From NCBI GenBank assembly GCA_964616825.1, contig CAZTSX010000002.1, positions 1 to 64,000 on the forward strand: DNA of 64,000 nucleotides. The letters run 5' to 3'. Within the stretch, counting starts at the first letter, position 1. The number at the start of each line of letters is the position of its first letter. Made by a program: the position numbers and the translations under genes. This DNA is from QYOJ01 sp964616825 (lineage in GTDB: Bacteria > Bacteroidota > Bacteroidia > Bacteroidales > FEN-979). Below are positions 1 through 8,413 of the stretch, one piece after another. The notes under the pieces were generated by a model. That model ran no database searches. It saw only the letters and a list, made by a program, of their open reading frames with translations, and was not told where the DNA came from.

Positions 1-150
1 CGGTTCAATTACTCCCTGCTCTCCCTCCGCCAGCCTCAACCTGACAGACGGCCAGAGGCCTGGCGGAAGGTCCTTTTTGAGTGGGGACAATATAATAATG
101 TGTTATCGTTGTCGGTATCGTATCAGTTTAAAGGAAGAAAGAATTGGTAA
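1..150 (+). CDS. C-terminal tail of an outer-membrane beta-barrel protein (partial)
   Basis: Frame 1 is open from the first base and ends at a TAA that shares its last base with the ATG of ubiX. The 49 visible residues end in NNVLSLSVSYQFKGRKNW. Alternating hydrophobic and polar residues with aromatics near the end (SLSVSYQF) look like the last transmembrane beta-strand of a TonB-dependent receptor or other outer-membrane barrel. The family cannot be named from so short a piece. The one-base overlap suggests translational coupling with ubiX. Confidence 0.6.
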   Translation, partial: RFNYSLLSLRQPQPDRRPEAWRKVLFEWGQYNNVLSLSVSYQFKGRKNW

Positions 151-710
151 TGAAGCTCATAGTCGGAATCACGGGTGCTAGTGGCTCACTTTATGGGAAA
201 CTTTTGCTGGAGAAGCTGGATGGTCTGAGGGATCAGATCTCAGATTGTGGGGTGATTTTCTCTGAGAACGCCATCAAGGTCTGGGAATTCGAACTGGGCT
301 CTTTCGATCCCTCTTCCCTGCCATTTGCTACCTATGATCCGAAGGATTTTTTTGCTCCGATGGCTTCCGGTTCTGCCGGTTACGATACAATGATCATTTG
401 TCCCTGCACGATGGGCACGCTGGGACGGATCGCTTCGGGTGTCTCGAACGACCTGATGACCCGGGCTGCCGATGTGATATTGAAAGAGCGGCGGCAGTTG
501 ATCCTGGTGGCTCGTGAAGCGCCTTTGAGCCTGATTCATATCCGCAACATGGAACTGCTCACCAATGCCGGTGCGACCATTTGCCCGGCTTCACCCTCAT
601 TTTACAGCCACCCAAAAACCATCGAAGAGCTGGCCATGACTGTCATTGACCGTGTGCTATCACTGGCAGGATTTACATTTCCATCATTCAGATGGGGCGA
701 AGATGAATAA
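150..710 (+). CDS. ubiX: UbiX-like flavin prenyltransferase
   Basis: UbiX family enzymes attach a dimethylallyl group to FMN to make prenylated FMN, the cofactor of UbiD-type decarboxylases. The 186-residue protein has the family length. It opens with the FMN-binding motif GITGASGS (residues about 6-13) and has the conserved CPCTMGTLGRIASGVSNDL segment and the RRQLILVAREAPLS segment. I chose the ATG at 150 over a TTG at 144: it gives the usual MKLIVGITGA start, and a purine-rich AAGGAAG lies about 8 bases upstream. No ubiD partner is in view, so the client decarboxylase is elsewhere. The gene ends 2 bases before the convergent queG. Confidence 0.9.
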   Translation: MKLIVGITGASGSLYGKLLLEKLDGLRDQISDCGVIFSENAIKVWEFELGSFDPSSLPFATYDPKDFFAPMASGSAGYDTMIICPCTMGTLGRIASGVSNDLMTRAADVILKERRQLILVAREAPLSLIHIRNMELLTNAGATICPASPSFYSHPKTIEELAMTVIDRVLSLAGFTFPSFRWGEDE

Positions 711-712
711 TC

Positions 713-1642
713 CTATGCAGGATCCGGTGTTTCGCCGGCAAGTTCCATGTTCCGTTTCAGGGTATCGAATCCTATCCGTTTAACAGACGAATCTCCGAAG
801 AGGTGGTTAAATTCCTCTTCAGTCAAAGTCAACCATTCCTTCTTTCGCCGGGCTATCAATTCAGGGGATGGTAAGAACTCCTCTTCTGTATGGGGGCGGG
901 CAAACCGGTTAAACGGACAGATGTCCTGGCAGATATCGCAACCGTAGATCCGGTGCCGGTATTTTCCTTTCAGGTTGACCGGGGTATCTCCTTTGTTCTC
1001 GATCGTTTGATAGGAGAGACAACGGGTGATATCGAGCTGGTACGGAGAATTCAGGGCTCCTGTAGGACAGGCGTTGATACATTTGTCACAACTCCCGCAA
1101 TGATCTGTTTCAGCTTCATCAGGAGATAGATTCAGGTCAGTAAGAATTATCCCGATATGATAAAATGAACCACCTTTCCTGTTAATGATCAGGGTGTTTT
1201 TTCCCTGCCAGCCGACACCGCAGCGCTGAGCCCAGATTTTTTCAGACACAGGACCGGAATCAAAGAAGCTTTTTGCCCGGGAAGGCTTGAAGGATTCGGT
1301 AATAAAAAACGCCAGTTTTTCTAAGCGTTCCTTTACCACTATGTGATCATCTTTCCCGTATGCATATTTACTAATGATAAAATTATCTTCTTCAGGGATG
1401 GAGGCTGGGGGGAAATAATTCATGAGTAGGGCAATGACCGATTTAACACCTGGCAGCAGCAGATCCGGATTGAGGCGCTGTTCGGTATAGCGTTTGAGGT
1501 AATCCAGCCCGGCATTTTTTTTCTGTTTGATAAAGTCAGTGTAGAAAGGCCTGAGTGACTCCAACTTCTCAGCCTTCGCAAAGCCGCAATGTTCGAATCC
1601 TAATGTTACAGCTTTTTGTAAAATGGAGTCTTTTGGATTCAC
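713..1642 (-). CDS. queG: Epoxyqueuosine reductase QueG
   Basis: QueG reduces epoxyqueuosine to queuosine in tRNA, the last step of queuosine synthesis, using cobalamin and two [4Fe-4S] clusters in the cytoplasm. The 309-residue protein has an N-terminal cobalamin-binding region with FDSGPVSEKIWAQRCGVGWQGKN near residues 127-149. Two ferredoxin-type cysteine sets follow: CGSCDKCINACP (about 182) and CDICQDICP (about 235). The length is at the short end of the family, which often has a C-terminal HEAT-like extension that is missing here. Transcribed toward ubiX; ruvB lies upstream on the same strand across 42 bases, so the two may share a transcript. Confidence 0.93.
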   Translation of the reverse strand: MNPKDSILQKAVTLGFEHCGFAKAEKLESLRPFYTDFIKQKKNAGLDYLKRYTEQRLNPDLLLPGVKSVIALLMNYFPPASIPEEDNFIISKYAYGKDDHIVVKERLEKLAFFITESFKPSRAKSFFDSGPVSEKIWAQRCGVGWQGKNTLIINRKGGSFYHIGIILTDLNLSPDEAETDHCGSCDKCINACPTGALNSPYQLDITRCLSYQTIENKGDTPVNLKGKYRHRIYGCDICQDICPFNRFARPHTEEEFLPSPELIARRKKEWLTLTEEEFNHLFGDSSVKRIGFDTLKRNMELAGETPDPA

Positions 1643-1684
1643 AGGGTGCAGATAAGATGATAACGTAAATTGATTTTTGGTGCT

Positions 1685-2707
1685 TCAGAAAAGATCTCCC
1701 TGCCCTCCCGGGTTAAACTTCCCCAGATGCTTATACGCCCGTTCCGTTGCTTCTCTTCCACGTGGCGTCCGAACCAGGAATCCCTCCTGGATCAGGAAGG
1801 GCTCGTAGACCTCTTCGATGGTGCCGGCGTCTTCTGAGACAGCTATAGCGATGGTGGTGAGGCCAACCGGTCCTCCTTTGAATTTATCGATGATGGTAGC
1901 CAGGATCTTGTTATCCATCTCATCCAGTCCGCAGATATCGACATTCATCGCTTCCAGGGCAAAGCGGCTGATCTTAAGGTCGATGTTGCCATCTCCCTTG
2001 ATCTGGGCAAAGTCTCTGACACGACGCAGCAACAGGTTGGCAATCCGGGGTGTTCCCCGGCTGCGTTTGGCAATCTCCGCGGCGGCATCTTTATCGACAG
2101 GGACATGAAGGATCCCGGATGAGCGGCGGAGGATCCGTTCCAGGATAGTAGCCGGATAGTAGGAGAGGCGGGAGTTGATCCCGAACCGGGAACGAAGAGG
2201 GGCAGTCAGCAGGCCGGAGCGGGTAGTAGCTCCGATCAGGGTAAAGGGATTCAGTTTGATCTGTACACTTCTTGCATTGGGACCGGTTTCGATCATGATA
2301 TCGATCTTGAAATCTTCCATGGCAGAGTACAGGTACTCCTCAATCACGGGTGTCAGCCTGTGGATCTCGTCGATGAACAATACATCATGCTCATCCAGGT
2401 TTGTCAGCAGGCCGGCCAGGTCACCCGGTTTGTCGAGTACCGGTCCGGAAGTGACCCGGATATTGACTTCCAGTTCATTGGAGATCACATGGGCCAGGGT
2501 TGTTTTTCCCAATCCGGGAGGACCATGTAGCAAGACATGATCGAGGGATTCATTCCGTTGCCGGGCCGCTTTGACAAAAATCTTCAGATTTTCAATGATG
2601 TCTTCCTGTCCGGCAAAATCGTGGAACTCGGATGGCCGCAGCACCTGCTCAATTTCCTGTTCGGCCGGTGTCAGTGTTTTTCCGGTTGGATCCAGGTTTT
2701 CATTCAT
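1685..2707 (-). CDS. ruvB: Holliday junction branch-migration helicase RuvB
   Basis: RuvB is the AAA+ motor that, with RuvA, drives branch migration of Holliday junctions. The 340-residue protein has Walker A GPPGLGKTT (62-70), Walker B LFIDEIHR (about 110-117), the sensor/arginine-finger stretch GATTRSG...LRSRFG, and the C-terminal winged-helix DNA-binding domain. The family length is normal. ruvA sits about 56 kb away in this window, so ruvA and ruvB are not linked here; ruvA is instead coupled to sprA. Confidence 0.96.
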   Translation of the reverse strand: MNENLDPTGKTLTPAEQEIEQVLRPSEFHDFAGQEDIIENLKIFVKAARQRNESLDHVLLHGPPGLGKTTLAHVISNELEVNIRVTSGPVLDKPGDLAGLLTNLDEHDVLFIDEIHRLTPVIEEYLYSAMEDFKIDIMIETGPNARSVQIKLNPFTLIGATTRSGLLTAPLRSRFGINSRLSYYPATILERILRRSSGILHVPVDKDAAAEIAKRSRGTPRIANLLLRRVRDFAQIKGDGNIDLKISRFALEAMNVDICGLDEMDNKILATIIDKFKGGPVGLTTIAIAVSEDAGTIEEVYEPFLIQEGFLVRTPRGREATERAYKHLGKFNPGGQGDLF

Positions 2708-2742
2708 CTTTTCATTCAGGGTTTAGGAACCTGATAAGAGAG

Positions 2743-2750
2743 CAAAAGTA
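2743..2750 (-). promoter_or_regulatory. -7 promoter element for ruvB
   Basis: The minus strand reads TACTTTTG, a match to the Bacteroidota -7 consensus TAnnTTTG, 35 bases upstream of the ruvB start. No clear TTTG -33 element lies at the usual distance, so this is a partial match only. Confidence 0.4.
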
Positions 2751-2847
2751 TAAAATATTTAAAGCTATCTTTGAAATCTTTTAATAAAGAGCGTTAGAGA
2801 CGCAACTTGCCAATATTTTTAATGTCTACAAATAGGAGATCGGGTTA

Positions 2848-3399
2848 ATGCCACTGGATCCGAGTGTAATTGAGGGATGTATAAAGAAGAAAAGGAAAGC
2901 GCAATATGTGCTGTATCAGCACTTTGCCACTCCAATGCTATCTTTATGCATGCGTTATTGCAGGAACCGTGAAGAGGCGGAAGATGTTGTGCAGGAGGCT
3001 TTCATCAAGATCTTTCAGAAGATCTCGACATTCCGGCAAAGTGGCTCATTGGAGGGATGGATCAGGCGGATCATGATCAATCAGGCGATCAACCATCTTA
3101 AAGCGAGAAAGTTGGTTTTCCTGGATACCGATCCGCAGCAGCTGGGTAGCAGGTTTGCTGAAGAGAAACCGCCAGAACAGGAACAACCCTTCAAACCGGA
3201 GGTTCTGCAAAAAGCTATTCATGAACTTCCGGCCGGATATAAAGTGGTGTTTAATCTGTATGTTTTTGAAGGATATAGTCATAAAGAAATTGCAGATGAA
3301 CTGAGTATCTCCGAAAATACGTCAAAATCCCAGCTTTCCAGGGCAAGAAGTTATTTACGGAAGGTATTGTCAGAACAAAAAAATAATTCTAATCGTTAA
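2848..3399 (+). CDS. ECF-type RNA polymerase sigma-70 factor
   Basis: The 183-residue protein has only sigma regions 2 and 4, as in extracytoplasmic-function sigma factors. Region 2 includes CRNREEAEDVVQEAFIKIF and EGWIRRIMINQAINHL. Region 4 is the C-terminal helix-turn-helix with YSHKEIADELSISENTSKSQLSRAR. The ATG is preceded by AGGAGAT. The next gene starts 5 bases after the stop and encodes a protein with an inner-membrane segment, so the pair looks like a sigma factor with a membrane-bound regulator. What signal they answer to is not visible. Confidence 0.92.
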   Translation: MPLDPSVIEGCIKKKRKAQYVLYQHFATPMLSLCMRYCRNREEAEDVVQEAFIKIFQKISTFRQSGSLEGWIRRIMINQAINHLKARKLVFLDTDPQQLGSRFAEEKPPEQEQPFKPEVLQKAIHELPAGYKVVFNLYVFEGYSHKEIADELSISENTSKSQLSRARSYLRKVLSEQKNNSNR

Positions 3400-3404
3400 C
3401 GCAG

Positions 3405-4712
3405 ATGAGCGAAGAGAAGATACACAGAGAAGATGAGAGACTGGATAATATGTTCCGGGACTCTCTGGGAGAGATGCACATAGAGCCATCGGCGGGCGTT
3501 TGGAATAAGGTAAAACGGAACCTTTTGCGATCCGAACTTTTGCGGTTCAACTTTATTAACGTCCGCAAAACATACAGGTTAGTTATCCCTGCAGCGCTTA
3601 TCGCTATTGGAGCGGTACTCTATTTCGGTCTCCGGGAAGGAGATGCAGTCTCGCAGCAGCAACCAGGGGAAAAGGTCGTGATTGCAGATCAGATACAGGC
3701 AACACCTGAAGAACCCACCGCTACCGTTGTGCCTCCCGTTACTGAACCAACGCCTCCGGAACCCACAATAACGATTGCCCCTGCCGTCACTGAAACGATA
3801 CATGAAGAGTCTCCCGCGGTTGTTGTTCTTCCGGTTGTGGAACCGACACCTGAGCGAAGTATCAGTGAGGATCTCAATACCCTGATCTGTCTTGATCCGG
3901 AAATCAACATGACAAGCTTGTCCTTTCCGGCATCGATCCTTCCCGTTGCGAACCCGGTCCCCGCCGAGACATCTCAGGAGCCTGTTCGCAAGCAAAGGCC
4001 GCAATCGTTCGATATTGGATTGAATATTACACCCGACATGGTGTTTTACCGGAATCCTTCGAGCTCGTTCAAATACAATTATACATTTGACGCAGGCACG
4101 AAATACAACATTGGCCGGTTCTATCTCCAGAGTGGCCTGGGCGTCACGTACTCTACAGCAATCGGTGACTATGCGATTTCCTACCGGAAAAACGACAGTA
4201 TAGGCTATTATTATGTTATCAGCTCTTACTCTGTTGATCCGGGAGAACCCGGCGTTCAGTTGGAGACCAAACAAGTCACTGTGTATGACTCGGTGAACTA
4301 TCTCTATGACTACAGCACGAAAAACAGATATCTCTATCTCCAGATCCCTCTCAATTTCGGGTACAGGATCATCGACAAACCCCGGTGGAGATTGTCGGTA
4401 GAGGCCGGACTGCTATATGCGTATCTGATCTCTATCACCGAACCTGCCCCTTCGTTTTATATGCCTGAATCCAGGATTCTGGATATTGAGAGCAGAACAC
4501 CTGAGCGTAACAGGTATACTCTGGGATTAACGGGTAGCATAAGTGTTGAGTATCAATTCGCCAGGAATTTTTATCTCCTGATCGAACCTACGTTTAAATA
4601 TTATATGCAAGCCATCGAAGAGAGCAGCAGCATTGGGTCGAAACAACCCTACTCTATTGGTTTGAGAGCGGGCATCTGGTACAGATTGAATTTTAACAGC
4701 AAATCGAGATGA
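3405..4712 (+). CDS. Membrane-anchored protein with C-terminal outer-membrane beta-barrel-like domain, partner of the ECF sigma factor
   Basis: This 435-residue protein has a cytoplasmic-looking acidic N-terminus (about 1-55, with EPSAGVWNKVKRNLL), one hydrophobic helix (about 59-77, LVIPAALIAIGAVLYFGL), and a linker of Pro/Thr/Val/Glu-rich imperfect repeats (about 98-150, units like VVPPVTEPTPPEPT). Its C-terminal half is rich in aromatic beta-strands (YNIGRFYLQSGLGVTYST, LYLQIPLNFGYRI) like porin-family barrel domains. The layout suggests the N-terminus could act as an anti-sigma domain, but this is inferred from position and topology. Its stop overlaps the next start (ATGA), so the sigma factor, this gene and the next form one operon. 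Confidence 0.7.
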   Translation: MSEEKIHREDERLDNMFRDSLGEMHIEPSAGVWNKVKRNLLRSELLRFNFINVRKTYRLVIPAALIAIGAVLYFGLREGDAVSQQQPGEKVVIADQIQATPEEPTATVVPPVTEPTPPEPTITIAPAVTETIHEESPAVVVLPVVEPTPERSISEDLNTLICLDPEINMTSLSFPASILPVANPVPAETSQEPVRKQRPQSFDIGLNITPDMVFYRNPSSSFKYNYTFDAGTKYNIGRFYLQSGLGVTYSTAIGDYAISYRKNDSIGYYYVISSYSVDPGEPGVQLETKQVTVYDSVNYLYDYSTKNRYLYLQIPLNFGYRIIDKPRWRLSVEAGLLYAYLISITEPAPSFYMPESRILDIESRTPERNRYTLGLTGSISVEYQFARNFYLLIEPTFKYYMQAIEESSSIGSKQPYSIGLRAGIWYRLNFNSKSR

Positions 4713-5950
4713 AACGGAGGACAATTCTGATTTTTTTCACCATTTCTGTTTCCCTGGTAGTTTGGGGACAGGTACCTCCGGGTTTGAATTGTGAAGCGAA
4801 CTTTACTTACCAGCAGGATCCTTCGAACTATCTGATCGTAAACTTCGTAAGCACATCAACAGGAGATATTACCGATTATTGGTGGGATTTTGGCGACGGA
4901 TCTTCTTCCGGTGGAGAGAATCCCTCGCATGCGTTTCCTTTCGAAGGAGAATTCACTGTGTGTCTGACAGTCTCTAACAGCGGTATAAATCCTTGTCTTG
5001 ATAGTATTTGTAAAACAGTGGTGGTACATCCCATCATTTCGTATGATCTCGGCGGATTACTGTTTGCCGGCATCTTTCCTATTAACAACCCCGTATCAAC
5101 GGGCGATACTGGTTTTGCCTATCTTTATCGCTTTGAGCCAGCCGGCCTGATACCGGTCGACACGGTAATGTTTGATACCCTTGGCTACTTCTGGTTTTCC
5201 GGTTTAGAGGAGGGGAAATATTTTCTGAAAGCCGGTTTGAAGGAGACATCACTGAGGTTCGCGCAATATCTTCCTTCCTACCATGTTGACGATCTCTTCT
5301 GGTTTGATTCGGATACGATTTTTTTGGATTATGATATTTACAATGCAGGCATCTATATGATCCCCGGAATGCCGATCTCTCCAGGTGAAGGACATATTCA
5401 TGGGACGTTGCTGATTGAGCAGTCAACCGGAAGCCCCATCCCTTTGAAACAGGGTCAGGTTGTGTTGGCTGATGTTGACGGAGATCCTTACCTGTGTGAT
5501 TATACAGATGATTCCGGCGAGTTTCTGTTCGATAAGATTCCTCCCGGGGAATATCAGATCTTCGGAGAATATCCAGGCAGTTATTCCCAAAGGCTTGATG
5601 TGATCCTGGATTCGAACAACAACAGTATCGACAACCTTTCCCTGGTGATCTATTCAGAGATTCCGGGCATCCACATTGATGAAGGTTCTGCGCCTGTGTC
5701 GGTACAGATCTTTCCTAACCCGACTGACAGGCTTCTGAATATCCAACTAACGGTAGAGTATCCAAAACAGATCACGGTACAGTTTTATAACTACACCGGG
5801 CAGGCTGTGTTGACTTCGGTACTGCAAATGCCTGCCGGACAGTTTCATGAGGTGCTGAATGTAGAGGCTCTCCCCCCCGGTATCTACCTGATTTCTTTTC
5901 GTGGAAAGAATGAAAACTGGCACGTTGTAAAAAAGTTGTTAAAAAATTAA
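4709..5950 (+). CDS. Secreted PKD-domain protein with T9SS type A sorting domain
   Basis: A 413-residue protein with an N-terminal signal peptide (MKRRTILIFFTISVSLVVWG). A PKD domain follows (about residues 28-105, with the signature YWWDFGDGSSSGGENPSHAF), then a Thr/Asp-rich middle with a carboxypeptidase-regulatory-like segment (DDSGEFLFDKIPPGEYQIF). The end is a classic T9SS sorting domain beginning FPNPTDRLLNIQ and ending in GIYLISFRG...VVKKLLKN. It is therefore predicted to cross the outer membrane through the T9SS and stay at the cell surface. It overlaps the preceding gene by 4 bases and is probably co-regulated with the sigma factor. Confidence 0.88.
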   Translation: MKRRTILIFFTISVSLVVWGQVPPGLNCEANFTYQQDPSNYLIVNFVSTSTGDITDYWWDFGDGSSSGGENPSHAFPFEGEFTVCLTVSNSGINPCLDSICKTVVVHPIISYDLGGLLFAGIFPINNPVSTGDTGFAYLYRFEPAGLIPVDTVMFDTLGYFWFSGLEEGKYFLKAGLKETSLRFAQYLPSYHVDDLFWFDSDTIFLDYDIYNAGIYMIPGMPISPGEGHIHGTLLIEQSTGSPIPLKQGQVVLADVDGDPYLCDYTDDSGEFLFDKIPPGEYQIFGEYPGSYSQRLDVILDSNNNSIDNLSLVIYSEIPGIHIDEGSAPVSVQIFPNPTDRLLNIQLTVEYPKQITVQFYNYTGQAVLTSVLQMPAGQFHEVLNVEALPPGIYLISFRGKNENWHVVKKLLKN

Positions 5951-6051
5951 CATTCGCGTGCAACCATTTAATTAACCCTTGTCTATTCATGTAAACAAGT
6001 AGTTTTGTTCCTGTTGATTGATGGTTAATAATTGACAAATTGAGATAGAGC

Positions 6052-6129
6052 GGCTGTCGGAAAACGCCCCTCTTTTGCTAGTCTCTACTCGTTCTTTAAA
6101 CCTCTGTTAAATACAATCTTCCGGCAGCC
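6052..6129. repeat. Long imperfect inverted repeat in the spacer before the first universal stress gene
   Basis: GGCTGTCGGAA (6052-6062) and TTCCGGCAGCC (6119-6129) are inverted copies that differ by one position, which would be a G-U pair in RNA. They enclose 56 bases. The spacer from 5951 to 6234 holds nothing else I can name. The pair could be the base of a structured leader RNA, or the ends of a small miniature transposable element; I see no clear target-site duplication. Confidence 0.45.
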
Positions 6130-6234
6130 CCTATTCTCACATACATCCCACCAAGTTATCTCTTCTTTCTCTGTTTTTATTTTATTTCCTTTTTTTTTCT
6201 TACTTTTACTACAATCATTTAAAGATGCCAGATT

Positions 6235-7077
6235 ATGCAAGCGATTGTTGTGGCCATAGATTTCTCCAACATTTCTCTTCATGCATTGGAGTATACCATC
6301 CCCCTGGCCAATAAATTCAAGTCAGACATTCTGATGATATGGGTGGATAAGATCAGTCCAACGGAATCTCTTTACCCGGATACATCAAGACAGAACAGGT
6401 CGGAGGCCAAGAAGCGGTTCGAAGAGATCATAAAGATATACTGCAAGCGAATGGGGAAAGGATTGAAGATGGACTATCGATTGAAAAAGGGAAAGATCTA
6501 TCATGAAATTGATCACCTGGCACAGCATGAGGGAGCCGGTTTGATCATTACAGGTACACATGGGATCAGTGGTTTTGAAGAGTTCTGGATCGGCAGTAAC
6601 GCCTTCCGGATAGTCACTTATACGACCACACCGGTTATCGCTGTGCGTCATGATTATCCGATCAAAAAGAGTATCTCCCGAATTATTGCTCCGATTGACA
6701 GCAGCGTTGAGACCATCCAGAAGCTGCCTTATGTAGCCAGGCTGGCGAAGATGTTTAAATCGGAAGTGCATTTGCTGGCAACCCATTCCAGCCAGCTGAA
6801 ATCGATCCAGCGTCTGGCCGAGAAATATATCCAGCAAGCGACATCATATCTTTTTGCCAATGAGGTACACTTTGTAGAAGATAGTATCGTTAGTAATGAT
6901 ATGACTAAAGGGTTGCTTCAATATGCTCACAATGTTGACGCTGATCTGATCGCTATCATGAAGGACCAGGAAACGCCCTCTTCGGCACTATTGGGTTTGC
7001 AGGCACAACAGGTCATTAGCCAGTCTCCTGTCCCGGTATTATGTATTCATCCTCAGGAAGATTTTCTTTTACAATGA
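6235..7077 (+). CDS. Universal stress protein, two UspA domains
   Basis: The 280-residue cytoplasmic protein consists of two UspA folds in tandem (about 1-143 and 148-278). The first has the ATP-binding loop signature GTHGISGFEEFWIGSNAFRI, of the G-x2-G-x9-G-S type; the second is more diverged (QVISQSPVPVLCIHP). Such proteins bind ATP or signal stress, and no substrate can be read from sequence. It is a close paralogue of the gene 0.4 kb downstream, with a small SPOR-domain gene between them. The following gene's ATG overlaps this stop. Confidence 0.9.
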   Translation: MQAIVVAIDFSNISLHALEYTIPLANKFKSDILMIWVDKISPTESLYPDTSRQNRSEAKKRFEEIIKIYCKRMGKGLKMDYRLKKGKIYHEIDHLAQHEGAGLIITGTHGISGFEEFWIGSNAFRIVTYTTTPVIAVRHDYPIKKSISRIIAPIDSSVETIQKLPYVARLAKMFKSEVHLLATHSSQLKSIQRLAEKYIQQATSYLFANEVHFVEDSIVSNDMTKGLLQYAHNVDADLIAIMKDQETPSSALLGLQAQQVISQSPVPVLCIHPQEDFLLQ

Positions 7078-7484
7078 AAACGTATTTGATCATAGCTGTC
7101 ACGTTCCTCTGTACATCTGCTGTTTTTTCGCAATACAGCAGGGAAGGAAATATACGGATTATCCAGGATCCGGAGATTGAGCAGCTTGTCAGGAAGCATA
7201 TTAAGGTCAATGAAACGCGCCAGGGAATTCCGGGCTTCAGGGTACAGATCTTTTTTGATTCCGGATCTAAATCCAAGATCAGAGCCACTGCTGTTCGGGA
7301 TAAGTTTCGCATGAGATATCCCGGAATAAATATCTATTTGTCATTTATTTCACCAAATTATAAAGTACGGGCAGGTAACTTCAGAACCAGTCTGGATGCA
7401 TTCAGGTTTCTGAAACGGATACAATCACGCTATCCAAATGCCTATGTGGTTTCTGACCAGATCAAATTGCCTGCAATCAATTAA
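7074..7484 (+). CDS. Small secreted SPOR-domain protein
   Basis: A 136-residue protein with a signal peptide (MKTYLIIAVTFLCTSAVFSQ) and a C-terminal SPOR-like domain (about 55-130: GFRVQIFFDSGSK...YKVRAGNFRTSLDAFRFLKRIQSRYPNAYVV). SPOR domains bind denuded peptidoglycan glycan strands, so it probably acts in the periplasm. I chose the ATG at 7074, which overlaps the preceding stop and starts a clean signal peptide, over an in-frame ATG 33 bases earlier. It sits between two universal stress genes and is likely co-transcribed with them. Confidence 0.85.
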   Translation: MKTYLIIAVTFLCTSAVFSQYSREGNIRIIQDPEIEQLVRKHIKVNETRQGIPGFRVQIFFDSGSKSKIRATAVRDKFRMRYPGINIYLSFISPNYKVRAGNFRTSLDAFRFLKRIQSRYPNAYVVSDQIKLPAIN

Positions 7485-7495
7485 AGCAACAGGTC

Positions 7496-8344
7496 ATGAG
7501 TAAAATAATCTCTTCTATCGATTTTTCGGACTGCTCCATCAATGCATTCCTGCATGCGCTTTCAATCGCAACGATATGCAAGTCTGATCTCATTTTAGTT
7601 TGGGTAAGCAAGCAAACAGGCCAACAGGAGAAATCAGAGAGTCATGAAGGTGATCCGGAGGGGAGTATCAAGTCACGGTTTGAGAAGATGATTGCCGAGT
7701 ACCAGCCTCAACTTCCCGGGAACACGATCAGCTATAAGATCCGGAAAGGAAAAGTATATAAGGAGATTGCTGCAGAAGAAAAAGCCTGTAAAGCCTTGCT
7801 TGTTGTCGCTGGCACCCATGGGGCTAGTGGTTTTGATGAATTCTGGATCGGAAGCAACGCCAACCGGATCGTTTCGGCGTGTAAATGTCCGGTCATCACA
7901 ATCCGTGGAGGTATTGATATCAAGCGTCCGCTTAACAGGATTGTTTTACCAGTCGACAGCACCATGGATACCCGTCAGAAAGCTACCTTTACTGGTTTCC
8001 TGGCGAAGAAGCATGATGCGGAAGTACACATCCTGAGTTTATATAGTTCAAAAGTGAAACCAATCCGGCAGGATGTTGATCTCTATGCTTCGCAGATTGC
8101 CCGTTATTTTGAAAAAGAGGGGATCAAATACAGTCAGAAATCAATGGAGGTCACCAACCTGGCTGACGCCATGATTGATTATGCCAAGGAGGTTGACGCC
8201 AATCTGATCTCCATCATGACCGAACAGGAGACCACAACCTCTAATCTCTGGATGGGGCCTTATGCCCAGCAGGTGGTGAACCACTCACCGATCCCGGTAT
8301 TGAGTATTCATCCGAGGGCGTTGATGACGCTTGCGACGAATTAA
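7496..8344 (+). CDS. Universal stress protein, two UspA domains
   Basis: A 282-residue paralogue of the protein encoded at 6235-7077, again with two UspA folds. The first carries GTHGASGFDEFWIGSNANRIV. The second ends in WMGPYAQQVVNHSPIPVLSIHP. The ATG at 7496 follows an AGG four bases after the SPOR gene stop region, consistent with a three-gene operon. The near-identical EFWIGSNA loop in both proteins points to a duplication with the SPOR gene retained in between. Confidence 0.9.
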   Translation: MSKIISSIDFSDCSINAFLHALSIATICKSDLILVWVSKQTGQQEKSESHEGDPEGSIKSRFEKMIAEYQPQLPGNTISYKIRKGKVYKEIAAEEKACKALLVVAGTHGASGFDEFWIGSNANRIVSACKCPVITIRGGIDIKRPLNRIVLPVDSTMDTRQKATFTGFLAKKHDAEVHILSLYSSKVKPIRQDVDLYASQIARYFEKEGIKYSQKSMEVTNLADAMIDYAKEVDANLISIMTEQETTTSNLWMGPYAQQVVNHSPIPVLSIHPRALMTLATN

Positions 8345-8384
8345 CCCCACCCCCTGAATAGAACTTACTCCCTTTGCGTCATTT

Positions 8385-8403
8385 CCTCCCCTATAAGGGG
8401 AGG
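8385..8403. repeat. Perfect C-rich hairpin between convergent genes
   Basis: CCTCCCCT and AGGGGAGG form a perfect 8-bp stem around ATA. It lies between the ends of the universal stress gene and the aldolase gene, where a bidirectional terminator is expected, but no T-run follows on either strand. A similar C-rich hairpin occurs at 13356-13389, so it may belong to a dispersed repeat family. Confidence 0.55.
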
Positions 8404-8413
8404 CAAGGAGGGG

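Noticed and set aside
144..149. TTG start for ubiX two codons upstream of the ATG
   Set aside because: The ATG at 150 gives the normal family N-terminus and better spacing to the purine-rich site.
3579..4274. 231-codon open frame on the minus strand
   Set aside because: Opposite the sigma-factor partner gene; basic, Cys-rich, low-complexity translation typical of a shadow frame.
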